Shown piece after piece: positions 1 to 8,724 of a DNA stretch of 64,000 nt. The stretch lies in NCBI RefSeq assembly GCF_001854185.1, contig NZ_CP017603.1, positions 2,046,001 to 2,110,000 on the forward strand, read 5' to 3'. A model generated the notes under the pieces. That model was given only the letters and a program-made list of their open reading frames with translations, was not told where the DNA came from and did no database searches. Position 1 is the stretch's first letter; each line of letters opens with the position of its first letter. Position numbers and translations under genes: made by a program. Source of the stretch: Clostridium formicaceticum. GTDB taxonomy: Bacteria > Bacillota > Clostridia > Peptostreptococcales > Natronincolaceae.

Positions 1-60
1 AAATAAACCCAAAACAAATAAACCCTATATTTACCCTCCCCTTTTAAATATAGAGGAAGC

Positions 61-99
61 ACAACAGCTTATTTACAATACTTGTAAATAAGCTGTTGT
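61..99. repeat. Perfect 18-bp inverted repeat upstream of the VOC gene
   Basis: Arms 61-78 and 82-99 are exact reverse complements around a 3-nt loop (arm starts ACAACAGCTTATTTAC). There is no T-tract on either side, so it is not a standard intrinsic terminator. It lies 44 nt upstream of the VOC gene and could be an mRNA hairpin or a regulator-binding palindrome. Nothing else is recognised in bases 1-142. Confidence 0.6.
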
Positions 100-142
100 A
101 GTATGTATATTCATTAAAAAACAAAAAAAGGAGAAGGATACT

Positions 143-526
143 ATGTTAACATTAGAGCATGTTGGAATTTGTGCAGAGAATACAGAAGCTTTGAAGGATT
201 GGTATATCGAGCTATTTGGTTTTAAGATCGTTTATGATAACAAAAAAGAAAGACCCACTTACTTTTTATTGATGGAAGATAAAAGTATGTTAGAGATTTA
301 TCCAGCAGACCATACTACTGAAGCAGCAAGCAATAAAAATCAAGGAATTAGACATTTATCTTTTGGAACAGATAACATAGAGAAGGAATATGAAAATCTT
401 CTAAAGCACAATGTAGAAATTATTGAAGAGCTAAAAGTAAGCCCAAAGGGAATTAAGACAGCGTTTTTTAAAGATATTGAAGGAAACATCATCCACTTTA
501 TTCAAAGACCTGAAAGTCTATACTAA
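143..526 (+). CDS. VOC-superfamily (glyoxalase/bleomycin-resistance fold) protein
   Basis: This 127-residue protein has the size and layout of a single VOC-fold domain with two beta-alpha-beta-beta-beta modules. The N-terminal HVGICAENTEALKDWY stretch is a typical first strand and helix, HLSFGTDNIEKEY opens the second module, and GNIIHFIQRP is the usual closing strand. His/Glu residues at the family metal positions (HVG, LEIYP, HLSF, IHFIQ) suggest a metal-dependent lyase, isomerase or dioxygenase-like enzyme, but no substrate can be assigned. The start follows AAAAAAGGAGAAGG at good spacing. It appears monocistronic, between a perfect hairpin upstream and another hairpin downstream, and may have no link to the uronate genes that follow. 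Confidence 0.8.
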   Translation: MLTLEHVGICAENTEALKDWYIELFGFKIVYDNKKERPTYFLLMEDKSMLEIYPADHTTEAASNKNQGIRHLSFGTDNIEKEYENLLKHNVEIIEELKVSPKGIKTAFFKDIEGNIIHFIQRPESLY

Positions 527-540
527 TATAGATAAATCTA

Positions 541-576
541 TTTTGCCAAAGAATCAATTTGATTACTTTGGCAAAA
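541..576. other. Intergenic hairpin after the VOC gene
   Basis: TTTTGCCAAAG (541-551) pairs with CTTTGGCAAAA (566-576). There is no U-tract on the plus-strand 3' side, so it is only a weak terminator candidate; it may instead protect the 3' end of the VOC mRNA. Confidence 0.45.
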
Positions 577-588
577 AATATATTATCA

Positions 589-617
589 TTGTTAACGTGT
601 GCATAATATGTTATTAT
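589..617 (+). promoter_or_regulatory. uxaBAC promoter with overlapping LacI-type operator
   Basis: TTGTTA (589-594) and TATTAT (612-617) are separated by exactly 17 nt, a good sigma-A promoter. TTGTTAACGTGTGC (589-602) overlaps the -35 box and is identical to the site in the lacI promoter at 11872-11885, which has the same -35, spacer length and -10. The centre AACGTG is typical of LacI-family half-sites. Repression by the LacI regulator at 11921 is inferred. The predicted transcript has a leader of about 240 nt before uxaB. Confidence 0.72.
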
Positions 618-718
618 AGTATTAAGATAATATTATAAATATTTAGGAAAACATGTGCTAAGTATTACCTCAGTTTGTTTGACTAGAATTTTACTGTTTT
701 AGCTTTTATCAATTATAG

Positions 719-840
719 AGATATATACTTAGAAATTTCAATATACAAAAGTTTGAGTTAAAATCTTTTACTATACTTTTTAATTAAAAGTAAAACCATA
801 GGTGGTGTATAGTAGCATTCAAATTTAAAAGTATATATCT
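719..840 (+). other. Structured 5' leader of uxaB
   Basis: AGATATATACTT (719-730) pairs perfectly with AAGTATATATCT (829-840), and AAATTT repeats just inside both arms extend the helix. The enclosed ~100 nt contains further pairing, including CTATAC with GTATAG and a TACTTTT/AAAAGTA hairpin. The element lies within the predicted 5' UTR and ends shortly before the uxaB ribosome binding site. It matches no riboswitch class known to me; AT-rich pairing by chance is possible. Confidence 0.4.
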
Positions 841-867
841 ATAAACAGCGAAGAGGAGGAAAATATT

Positions 868-2319
868 ATGCAATTAAACAAAACAACTTATAAGGAGTAC
901 AAAGAATATCCAGAAAAAATACTACAATTCGGAGAGGGAAACTTTTTAAGAGCCTTTGTTGACTGGAAGATTGACAAAATGAACAAGGAAGCAAATTTTA
1001 ATAGTGGTGTAGTGGTTGTTCAACCGATAGACAAAGGCTTGGTGGATATGCTCAATGCACAGGATGGGCTGTATACCCTATATTTAAATGGAATAAAAGA
1101 AGAAAAAGTGGTAAGTGAGCACACAGTAGTTAACTGTATCACTAGGGGAATCAATACCTACACGAATTATGATGAATATCTAAAAGTAGGGGAAAATCCA
1201 GACCTAAGATTTGTGATTTCCAATACTACAGAAGCAGGAATTGCTTTTGATGAAGGGGATCAGTTACAGGATACGCCACAAAAAAGTTTTCCTGGTAAAT
1301 TAACGGCATTGCTTTATCATAGGTATAAAACCTTTGATGGCGATAAAAATAAAGGGCTTATTTTTATTCCATGTGAATTAATTGATAGAAACGGCGATAA
1401 GCTGAAAGAAACGATACTAAGATTGATTGAACTTTGGAAGCTGGAAGAAGGGTTTAAGCAGTGGATTGAAGAGGCAAATACCTTTTGTAACAGTTTGGTA
1501 GATAGAATTGTACCAGGTTATCCTAGAGAAAGAATACAGGAAATTTACCAAGAGTTAGGTTATGAAGATCAGTTAGTAGTAGAAGCAGAACATTTTCATC
1601 TTTGGGTTATCGAAGGACCTGCTTGGGTACAAAAAGAGTTTCCAGCAAATGAAATAGGACTAAATGTATTATTTGTTGAGGATATGACCCCCTATAGAAC
1701 GAGAAAAGTAAGAATATTAAATGGTGCCCATACAAGTATGGTGCCAGTGGCGTATCTATATGGTATAGATACAGTAAAAGAGTCGGTAGAAGATGAGGTT
1801 GTTGGAAGGTTTGTAAAAGAAACAATCTTTCAAGAAATTATTCCAACCCTTGATTTACCTAAAGAAGAATTAGAGAGCTTTGCTGATGCAGTATTAGATC
1901 GTTTTAGAAATCCTTTTATTAAACATGAATTAATAAGCATAGCCCTAAATTCGATGTCAAAATTTGAAACAAGAGTACTTCTCTCCATTTTAGAATACAA
2001 AGCTAGAAAAGAAATTTTACCACAAAAGTTAATCTTCTCATTAGCAGCATTGATTGTCTTCTATAAAGGAGAGAGAGATGGGCAAGCTATTCCTTTAGCT
2101 GATGATGCAGATATTTTAAACCAATCCAGGGAACTTTGGAAGGGTTATGACGGTTCAGAAGGTTATTTGGAGCATATTGTAACCACAATTTTAGCCAATG
2201 AAAAAATTTGGAAAAAGGATTTAAATCAGGTAGAGGGTTTAACAAAATTAGTAACCAAGTATGCATTTGCAATCGAGAAGCAAGGAATGAAGGCGGCTCT
2301 ACAAGAGGTGATGAAATAA
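868..2319 (+). CDS. uxaB: Tagaturonate reductase (altronate oxidoreductase)
   Basis: The enzyme reduces D-tagaturonate to D-altronate with NADH in the cytoplasm, the second step of galacturonate breakdown. The 483-residue length and the N-terminal [14 protein letters not shown] Rossmann segment fit the mannitol-dehydrogenase/UxaB family. The family active-site pattern K-x4-N-x2-H is present as Lys280, Asn285 and His288 in [10 protein letters not shown]. The ATG follows GAAGAGGAGG. uxaA starts 1 nt after the stop and uxaC follows, so this is a classic uxaBAC operon under the operator-promoter at 589. The closest alternative is the fructuronate reductase UxuB, but that role is better filled by the gene at 30874. 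Confidence 0.93.
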   Translation: MQLNKTTYKEYKEYPEKILQFGEGNFLRAFVDWKIDKMNKEANFNSGVVVVQPIDKGLVDMLNAQDGLYTLYLNGIKEEKVVSEHTVVNCITRGINTYTNYDEYLKVGENPDLRFVISNTTEAGIAFDEGDQLQDTPQKSFPGKLTALLYHRYKTFDGDKNKGLIFIPCELIDRNGDKLKETILRLIELWKLEEGFKQWIEEANTFCNSLVDRIVPGYPRERIQEIYQELGYEDQLVVEAEHFHLWVIEGPAWVQKEFPANEIGLNVLFVEDMTPYRTRKVRILNGAHTSMVPVAYLYGIDTVKESVEDEVVGRFVKETIFQEIIPTLDLPKEELESFADAVLDRFRNPFIKHELISIALNSMSKFETRVLLSILEYKARKEILPQKLIFSLAALIVFYKGERDGQAIPLADDADILNQSRELWKGYDGSEGYLEHIVTTILANEKIWKKDLNQVEGLTKLVTKYAFAIEKQGMKAALQEVMK

Positions 2320-2320
2320 C

Positions 2321-3808
2321 ATGAAACGGTTTATTAAAATCAATGTTATAGATAATGTGATGGTTGCTTTAACAGACTTAGTGAAGGGTGAGAGGATCTC
2401 TGTTGGAGATTTGGAAATTCAGTTAAAAGAAGATATAAAAAGAGGACATAAAGTTGCTATAAAAGATATACAAGAAGGAGAAAATATCTTTAAATATGGT
2501 GCGCCAATAGGGCATGCTACTAGGGCAATTGCAACTGGAGAATGGATTCATTCCCACAATGTGAAAACCAACTTATCTGGAGTTAGTGAATATGCGTTTC
2601 ATCAGGCATTAAATGAAATCATAAAAGAAAATAGAGATTTAACTTTTGATGGTTATATTAGAAAAAATGGCGATGTAGGAATTCGAAACGAGCTATGGAT
2701 TGTACCTACCGTTGGCTGTGTTAATGGTATCGCTGAAATGATGATTAAAAAGTTTAAAGAGGAAGTAGATGTTGAAGGTATAGATGTCATTGAAGTCTTT
2801 AAGCATAATTATGGATGTTCTCAATTAGGAGACGACCATGAGAATACTAGAACCATACTATCCAATGTTGTGAAGCATCCCAATGCTGGTGGGGTCTTAG
2901 TATTAGGGTTAGGTTGTGAGAACAATTATGTGTCTGCCTTTAAAGAAACTTTAGGAGACTATGATGAAGAAAGAGTAAAATTTCTTATTACCCAAGAAAT
3001 TTCTGATGAAGTGCAAGAGGGAGTAAAACTGCTGAAGGAACTTTATGATGGTATAAAAAAGGACAGAAGAGAAGCCGTTTCTATTTCTGAATTGAAAATT
3101 GGCTTGAAATGTGGAGGATCTGATGGATTATCGGGGATTACAGCTAATCCATTGGTGGGGGTTTTCTCTGATTTTCTAATTTCTCAGGGAGGAACAACCA
3201 TATTGACAGAGGTACCAGAAATGTTTGGGGCAGAAACCATACTGATGAATCGTGCAGAAAGTGAAGAGGTCTTCAATAAAACGGTGAAGCTTGTAAATGA
3301 TTTTAAACAATATTTCATAGAGCATAAACAACCTATTTATGAAAATCCTTCTCCAGGCAATAAGGAGGGTGGTATTACAACGCTTGAAGAAAAGTCCCTT
3401 GGATGTACACAAAAAGGTGGTAAAGCTACTGTGGTAGATGTTCTTAAATATGGTGAAATTCTAAAGAAAAAGGGACTAAACCTGCTAAATGCCCCGGGAA
3501 ATGACTTAGTGGCAGCAACAGCTTTAGCTTCATCTGGATGTCAGATGGTGTTGTTTACAACCGGTAGAGGAACCCCTTTTGGAAGCTTTGTTCCAACCAT
3601 GAAGATTTCTACCAATACTGCACTCTATCAGTTAAAGCCCCATTGGATTGATTTCAATGCAGGAACATTGGTGGAGGATGAAACCATGGAGGAAGTACTG
3701 GAAAGATTTATCCAATATATTATTGAAGTAGCCAGTGGAAAATTAGTGAATAATGAGAAAAATGATTTTAGGGAAATTGCTATTTTTAAGACAGGGGTTA
3801 CGCTATAG
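2321..3808 (+). CDS. uxaA: Altronate dehydratase
   Basis: UxaA dehydrates D-altronate to KDG. The 495-residue protein has the normal two parts: an N-terminal SAF domain (about residues 1-95, beginning FIKINVIDNVMVALTDLVKG) and a large C-terminal catalytic domain with conserved Cys-containing segments NYGCSQLGDDHENT, LGLGCENN and GLKCGGSDGLSGITANP that supply metal or Fe-S ligands in this family. It is coupled to uxaB with a 1-nt gap. The product KDG would need KdgK and KDPG aldolase, which are not in the window. Confidence 0.94.
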   Translation: MKRFIKINVIDNVMVALTDLVKGERISVGDLEIQLKEDIKRGHKVAIKDIQEGENIFKYGAPIGHATRAIATGEWIHSHNVKTNLSGVSEYAFHQALNEIIKENRDLTFDGYIRKNGDVGIRNELWIVPTVGCVNGIAEMMIKKFKEEVDVEGIDVIEVFKHNYGCSQLGDDHENTRTILSNVVKHPNAGGVLVLGLGCENNYVSAFKETLGDYDEERVKFLITQEISDEVQEGVKLLKELYDGIKKDRREAVSISELKIGLKCGGSDGLSGITANPLVGVFSDFLISQGGTTILTEVPEMFGAETILMNRAESEEVFNKTVKLVNDFKQYFIEHKQPIYENPSPGNKEGGITTLEEKSLGCTQKGGKATVVDVLKYGEILKKKGLNLLNAPGNDLVAATALASSGCQMVLFTTGRGTPFGSFVPTMKISTNTALYQLKPHWIDFNAGTLVEDETMEEVLERFIQYIIEVASGKLVNNEKNDFREIAIFKTGVTL

Positions 3809-3839
3809 TTATACCCGATATTAAAGATTAGATTTGCAG

Positions 3840-3866
3840 CCCTTGGCTATGTCTTTTAGCCAAGGG
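3840..3866 (+). other. Intra-operon hairpin between uxaA and uxaC
   Basis: CCCTTGGCTA (3840-3849) pairs perfectly with TAGCCAAGGG (3857-3866) around a 7-nt loop. The downstream bases are TAAAACCC, not a U-run, so it is more likely an mRNA-processing or stabilising hairpin than a full terminator. It may set the ratio of uxaBA to uxaC. Confidence 0.55.
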
Positions 3867-3941
3867 TAAAACCCTAAAGGTTAGCGTTGGTTATTTATGC
3901 AAGTTATATAAAAAAATATAAGAAAAATAAGGTGATGAAAA

Positions 3942-5354
3942 ATGAAAAAGTTTATGGATGAAAATTTTTTATTAAACAATTCAGTGGCAGAGGAATTGTA
4001 TCACAATTATGCTAAAGAAATGCCTATTTATGATTACCATTGTCACTTAAGCCCAGAAGAGATTTATCATAATAAGAGCTATAAGAATATCACAGAAGTT
4101 TGGCTAGGTGGAGATCACTATAAATGGAGGGCAATGAGAAGTAATGGTATTGAAGAAAAATATATTACAGGGGATGCTGATGATTTTGAAAAGTTTATGG
4201 CTTGGGCAAAAACAGTTTCTATATGTATTGGCAACCCCCTGTACCATTGGACGCATTTAGAACTTCAAAGATATTTTGGCATTTATGATGTATTAAATGA
4301 ATCTACAGCTGAAGTTATATGGAATAAATGTAATGAACTTTTAGCAAAAGAAGATTTTACTGCAAAAGAATTGATAAAAAGATCAAATGTAAAAGTGGTA
4401 TGCACAACAGATGATCCAACCGATAGTTTAGAATATCATATAAAAATAAAAGAAGATAAAGACTTTCATGTGAAGGTACTTCCAACCTTTAGACCTGACA
4501 AGGCATTAAACATAGAAAAAGAAGGTTTTTTCGACTGGCTAGAAAATCTTATGACGATATCTAATATAAAAGTGGAAAGCTATACTTCTTATTTAGAGGC
4601 ATTAAATAATAGGGTTGATCATTTCCACAAGGTTGGCTGTAGGGTATCTGATCACGCATTAGATAGAGTATTTTATGCCGAGACAAACCTCCAAGAAGTG
4701 GAAACTATCTTTAGAAAGGTTTTAGCAAAGGAAAGTTTAACCTTAGAAGAAATACATAAGTTTAAAACCTATACTTTACAGCACTTTGCTAAAAAATACA
4801 ATGAGCATGGGTGGGCAATGCAGCTTCACATTGGAGCATTAAGAAACAATAATACAAGAATGTTCCATAGATTAGGACCAGACACAGGTTATGATTCTAT
4901 CAATGATGAAACAATTGCTATCCCTCTATCAAGATTTTTAGATGGTCTTTCCAAAGAAGATGAACTTCCAAAAACAATATTATATTGTTTGAATCCTAAT
5001 GATAATTATATTTTAGCAACCATGATTGGAAATTTCCAGGGGGGAGGAATCGCTGGGAAAATTCAATTTGGCTCTGGATGGTGGTTTAATGACCAAAAAG
5101 AGGGTATGCTTAGTCAAATGACTGCATTAGCAAACCTAGGATTATTAAGTAGATTTGTTGGTATGCTTACGGATTCAAGAAGTTTTCTATCTTATCCAAG
5201 ACATGAGTATTTTAGAAGGATTCTATGTAACCTAATAGGACAATGGGTAGAAGAAGGAGAGTTTCCTTATGATATGGAGAACTTAGGATCAATTGTTAAA
5301 GATATTTGTTATAATAATGCAAAAAAATATTTTGATATTGTATTAGAAGATTAA
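3942..5354 (+). CDS. uxaC: Glucuronate (uronate) isomerase
   Basis: UxaC interconverts D-glucuronate with D-fructuronate and D-galacturonate with D-tagaturonate. The 470-residue protein belongs to the amidohydrolase superfamily; the metal-binding His33-x-His35 motif is seen in YDYHCHLSPEE, and the conserved LHIGALRNNNTRMF and GSGWWFNDQKEGM segments are present. It is the only uronate isomerase in the window, so it would serve both the uxaBA branch and the uxuBA branch at 29786-32487. A 133-nt gap containing a hairpin separates it from uxaA, and a clear terminator follows. Confidence 0.95.
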   Translation: MKKFMDENFLLNNSVAEELYHNYAKEMPIYDYHCHLSPEEIYHNKSYKNITEVWLGGDHYKWRAMRSNGIEEKYITGDADDFEKFMAWAKTVSICIGNPLYHWTHLELQRYFGIYDVLNESTAEVIWNKCNELLAKEDFTAKELIKRSNVKVVCTTDDPTDSLEYHIKIKEDKDFHVKVLPTFRPDKALNIEKEGFFDWLENLMTISNIKVESYTSYLEALNNRVDHFHKVGCRVSDHALDRVFYAETNLQEVETIFRKVLAKESLTLEEIHKFKTYTLQHFAKKYNEHGWAMQLHIGALRNNNTRMFHRLGPDTGYDSINDETIAIPLSRFLDGLSKEDELPKTILYCLNPNDNYILATMIGNFQGGGIAGKIQFGSGWWFNDQKEGMLSQMTALANLGLLSRFVGMLTDSRSFLSYPRHEYFRRILCNLIGQWVEEGEFPYDMENLGSIVKDICYNNAKKYFDIVLED

Positions 5355-5398
5355 TTTTAAAATGCTCTTTTTAGAGGGAAAAAATAATAGGAAAAAAT

Positions 5399-5423
5399 CT
5401 TGTCCTAAAGGGCAAGTTTTTTT
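5399..5423 (+). terminator. Rho-independent terminator after uxaC
   Basis: CTTGTCC and GGGCAAG form a 7-bp stem with one G-U pair around a TAAA loop, followed by seven T residues (5417-5423). Confidence 0.85.
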
Positions 5424-5496
5424 CTATAAAAGTATAGAAAAAAGTGTATATATCATTATATAGCCCAATTATATTGAGAGAATGAGAGGATATTGC

Positions 5497-7005
5497 ATGA
5501 GACAATTAAGATTGAGAAATAAAAAGTCTATTAAAACAAGAGTGATAAGTATTTTTTTGCTCATCAATTTCATCATGTTAATGTCCTTTTTGATATCCTT
5601 TTCTATGCAAAATACAATAACAAAAGAATATGATAGAACAATGAAAATCAATATACAATTAAGTCAACTAGCTATAGAAATAAATAAAAGCATGAATTCC
5701 TTCGATCAGTATATAAAAAATAGAGATTCGGAAGACCTTCAGCATCATTACACTTCAGTAGAGAAGATAGGAAATATATTGAAGACCATAGAAACTGAAG
5801 TAAGGAGAGACAAGGACAGCGGTATCTTTTTTAGAAACCTAGAAAATATGTTTGATTATCAAAAACAATTAACAGATACGATTCTTGTTGATGGAGGTTT
5901 AAATGTTTATAGTTATCGTAAGTTTAATGAACTCAGGACTTTATCAGCATACATGAATAATCATGCTCAAATGCTAATTACTTCTTATTTAGACTATACG
6001 AATCAGCATTATTCAAATACTTTGCAGAGTTATAAGGAAACAGAAAGAAGTATTGCTGTTACGATTCTATTTTTTAGTTTTATTAGCTTTGTTTTTGCCA
6101 TATTTCTATCAAATAATACACTAGAAATGATTACTGCTTTGGCAGCATCTGCTGAACAATTGGCAAAGGGCAACTGGGAAGTAGAAGATATTAAAGAAAA
6201 TGCGTATCAAGAATTTAGCATGATGGCTCAAGCCTTTAATCACATGAAAAATAATATAAAATATTTTGTAGAAGAACTTAGAAGGAAAAGTGAGGTAGAA
6301 ATTAATTTAAACAAAGAAAAACTGATTAGCTTGGAAAAGGATAAGCTACTGAAGGAATCTCAGTTAATGACACTGCAAAATCAAATGGATCCGCACTTTT
6401 TATTTAACACGCTAAATATTATTGCTAGGATAGCTATGTTTGAAGGAGGAAATAATACAGTAAGATTAATACAAGCTACAGCAAAAATATTAAGATATAA
6501 CTTAAGCAATAAAAACAAATTGGTGAAGCTAGAAGAAGAAATTAGCACGCTAAAAGCTTATATTTTTATACAAGAAACTAGATTTCAGGACCAAATAACT
6601 TTTGAACTACAGATTAAGGGAAATATAGATGATGTAGAGATACTTCCCATGACACTTCAACCGATTGTAGAAAATGCAATTATTCATGGTTTACAGGATC
6701 AAGAGGAGGGCAAGATAGAGATATTGATTCTAAGGGAAAAAAACTATGTAAAGGTGCAAATAAAGGACAATGGCAGAGGGATCTCGGAGGAGAAGCTAAA
6801 ACATATTTTTAAAGAAAATAGTGAAAAAAATAAAAAAGGACACACTACCGGATTGGGTTTATCGAATGTAAAGAAAAGACTAGAACTGCACTTTGGTATG
6901 GAAAACTTAATTTTTATTGATAGTCAGGTAGATCAAGGAACTAGCATAGACATTTTTATTCCTTTAAAGGATGGTGAACCCCATGCTACAACTGATGATT
7001 ATTGA
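5497..7005 (+). CDS. Sensor histidine kinase, YesM/LytS-like
   Basis: This is a membrane sensor kinase of the His_kinase/HATPase class. From the chosen start, TM1 covers about residues 13-36, an extracellular region of about 150 residues follows, then TM2 (about 185-208), a HAMP linker, and the His_kinase motif QMDPHFLFNTLN with phospho-acceptor His300. The ATP-binding N-box (PIVENAIIHGL) and G-boxes (DNGRGIS, GLGLSNV) are intact. The ATG at 5497 is preferred because AGAGGA lies 6 nt upstream; an in-frame ATG at 5482 has only a weak site. The gene overlaps the response regulator start by 23 nt. The neighbouring TRAP operon suggests it senses an extracellular uronate, which is inference. Confidence 0.9.
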   Translation: MRQLRLRNKKSIKTRVISIFLLINFIMLMSFLISFSMQNTITKEYDRTMKINIQLSQLAIEINKSMNSFDQYIKNRDSEDLQHHYTSVEKIGNILKTIETEVRRDKDSGIFFRNLENMFDYQKQLTDTILVDGGLNVYSYRKFNELRTLSAYMNNHAQMLITSYLDYTNQHYSNTLQSYKETERSIAVTILFFSFISFVFAIFLSNNTLEMITALAASAEQLAKGNWEVEDIKENAYQEFSMMAQAFNHMKNNIKYFVEELRRKSEVEINLNKEKLISLEKDKLLKESQLMTLQNQMDPHFLFNTLNIIARIAMFEGGNNTVRLIQATAKILRYNLSNKNKLVKLEEEISTLKAYIFIQETRFQDQITFELQIKGNIDDVEILPMTLQPIVENAIIHGLQDQEEGKIEILILREKNYVKVQIKDNGRGISEEKLKHIFKENSEKNKKGHTTGLGLSNVKKRLELHFGMENLIFIDSQVDQGTSIDIFIPLKDGEPHATTDDY

Positions 7006-8542
7006 AGATGAAGCAATAGAAAGAAAGGCCTTGAAATTTCTCATTGATAAATATTATAAGAATAAAATTTGTGTTTGTGGAGAAGCCAGTAATGGTAGCC
7101 AGGCAATAGAAAAAGCTGTAGCATTACATCCTGACATTATTATAGCTGACATAAGAATGCCAGGAACCAATGGTTTAGAGGCTTGCCAATTAATAAAAAA
7201 ACGTTTGCCTCATACAGAAATTGTCGTTTTGACAGCTTATGATGATTTTCCCTATGCTAAAAAAGCTATTCATATAGGTGTTCATGATTATTTATTGAAG
7301 CCTGTTTCTGATGAAGAATTTTGTAATGCCATGGATAAAGTACTAGAAAAGATCAATAACTTGAAAAAAAACATAGAAAAAGAGAAAACCCTCAGAAAAC
7401 AAATGAATGAATTTATGCCTTTATTGGAAAAAGAAATGATCTTGAAACTCATTTTAGGAGAAGATTTATTACAAAGCCAATTAGAAGAATATAAAAATGT
7501 TTTTAATATAAAAAGCAACACATTTGTCTGCATTACTTTTCTCAGCAGTGAAGAAGATGAAGGTGAAGAAAAAATCCTTAAAACGATAAAAAACAAACTT
7601 AAGTTTGTAAGTAGAGAGACCTTAGGAAGTATTTATTTGAAAAATATGGTTTTTTTATTATTTCACCGTGAACTTGATAGATTAATAAATAATAAAGATC
7701 TGATAGCCTCTATAAAGGAAATTCGCTATCAAGTGGAAGAAAAATTCCACACAAAGTTGTATTTTGGTATAGGGGGGATTTGCCGGGAAGCTTCACAACT
7801 ATATCATTCCTATAGGGCAGCAAAGTCTGCTATGGAAAAACAAGTACAGAAATTACAACATGATAAAAATCAAGAGTTGCATAAGGATCTTCTTAATGCT
7901 GTTTATGAAAAGGAAATGATTGTTTTTGAAAAACTTCTTAATGAAGATTTAACAGGAGCTACGAGAGCTTTTGAAGATATATTAAGTTATGTATTAAGGG
8001 ATAGGGAAAATCACCAGCATTTATCCATTGAGAAGTATATGCAACAATTTTGTTTGGTGATTAATCGGAATATTATTCAATTTTTCGGTAATGCACTGAT
8101 TACTTCGAGAATACAAAAGATGGAGGAAGAAGTACAAACTTTAAAGGAAACAAGAGAAATAAAAGAGTACATGGAGAATCTATTTAAAGAAGTGGTTTTT
8201 GCCATAGCTCAGTACAAGAAGGATAGTAACATACGAGCTATAGAATCAGTGAAGGCGTATGTCCGTGAAAATTATAAAAATGATATTTCTTTGAACGATG
8301 TGGCAGATTATATTGCTTTGAGTCCATATTATCTAAGTAGACTTTTCAAGAAAGTGGAAGGTGAAAACTTTAAAGATTATTTAATAAAAATAAGAATGGA
8401 AAAAGCAAAGCAATTGTTAAGAGAAGAAAAAAAATCTATCAAAGAAACGGCATTGGAGGTAGGATATTATGACCCCAATTATTTCAGCAGAGCCTTTAAA
8501 AAGTACGCAGGTGTACCGGCTACAGAGTATACAAAACTATAA
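6983..8542 (+). CDS. Response regulator with AraC-type DNA-binding domain, YesN-like
   Basis: The partner of the upstream kinase. The N-terminal receiver domain has acidic pocket residues EDE at 8-10, phospho-acceptor Asp56 in ADIRMPG, and conserved Thr and Lys (LTAYDD, LLKPVS). The middle region is long and poorly conserved, as in YesN proteins. The last ~100 residues are a two-helix-turn-helix AraC domain (SLNDVADYIALSPYYLSRLF and KETALEVGYYDPNYFSRAFK). The start at 6983 is chosen because GGTGA lies 5 nt upstream; an in-frame ATG at 6971 has no spaced site. A likely target is the TRAP operon at 8725, which begins after a terminator. Confidence 0.9.
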   Translation: MLQLMIIEDEAIERKALKFLIDKYYKNKICVCGEASNGSQAIEKAVALHPDIIIADIRMPGTNGLEACQLIKKRLPHTEIVVLTAYDDFPYAKKAIHIGVHDYLLKPVSDEEFCNAMDKVLEKINNLKKNIEKEKTLRKQMNEFMPLLEKEMILKLILGEDLLQSQLEEYKNVFNIKSNTFVCITFLSSEEDEGEEKILKTIKNKLKFVSRETLGSIYLKNMVFLLFHRELDRLINNKDLIASIKEIRYQVEEKFHTKLYFGIGGICREASQLYHSYRAAKSAMEKQVQKLQHDKNQELHKDLLNAVYEKEMIVFEKLLNEDLTGATRAFEDILSYVLRDRENHQHLSIEKYMQQFCLVINRNIIQFFGNALITSRIQKMEEEVQTLKETREIKEYMENLFKEVVFAIAQYKKDSNIRAIESVKAYVRENYKNDISLNDVADYIALSPYYLSRLFKKVEGENFKDYLIKIRMEKAKQLLREEKKSIKETALEVGYYDPNYFSRAFKKYAGVPATEYTKL

Positions 8543-8546
8543 TTTT

Positions 8547-8576
8547 ATAAGCTCTTTCTAGGGCTTTATTTTTTTT
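8547..8576 (+). terminator. Terminator after the two-component genes
   Basis: AAGCTCT (8549-8555) pairs with AGGGCTT (8560-8566) with one G-U pair, followed by a T-rich tract ending in eight T residues (8569-8576). Confidence 0.75.
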
Positions 8577-8645
8577 AAAAGTGTAAGAAATAGGTAGAAA
8601 ATAATGCATAGGACAATAAATGTAAGGTAAAGACAAATTAGTCCA

Positions 8646-8662
8646 TGGAAAAACGTTTTCCA
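8646..8662. promoter_or_regulatory. LacI/CcpA-type palindrome upstream of TRAP operon 1
   Basis: TGGAAAAACGTTTTCCA is a near-perfect 17-nt palindrome with the central CG of LacI-family and cre sites. It lies about 80 nt before dctP. It differs from the TGTTAACGTGTGC sites, so it may be a catabolite-control site. No convincing promoter pair could be fixed beside it. Confidence 0.5.
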
Positions 8663-8724
8663 TAATAGTACACTTTATATAAAGAAAAAAACGATTATAT
8701 CATAAAGTTAAGGAGGAGTAAAAA

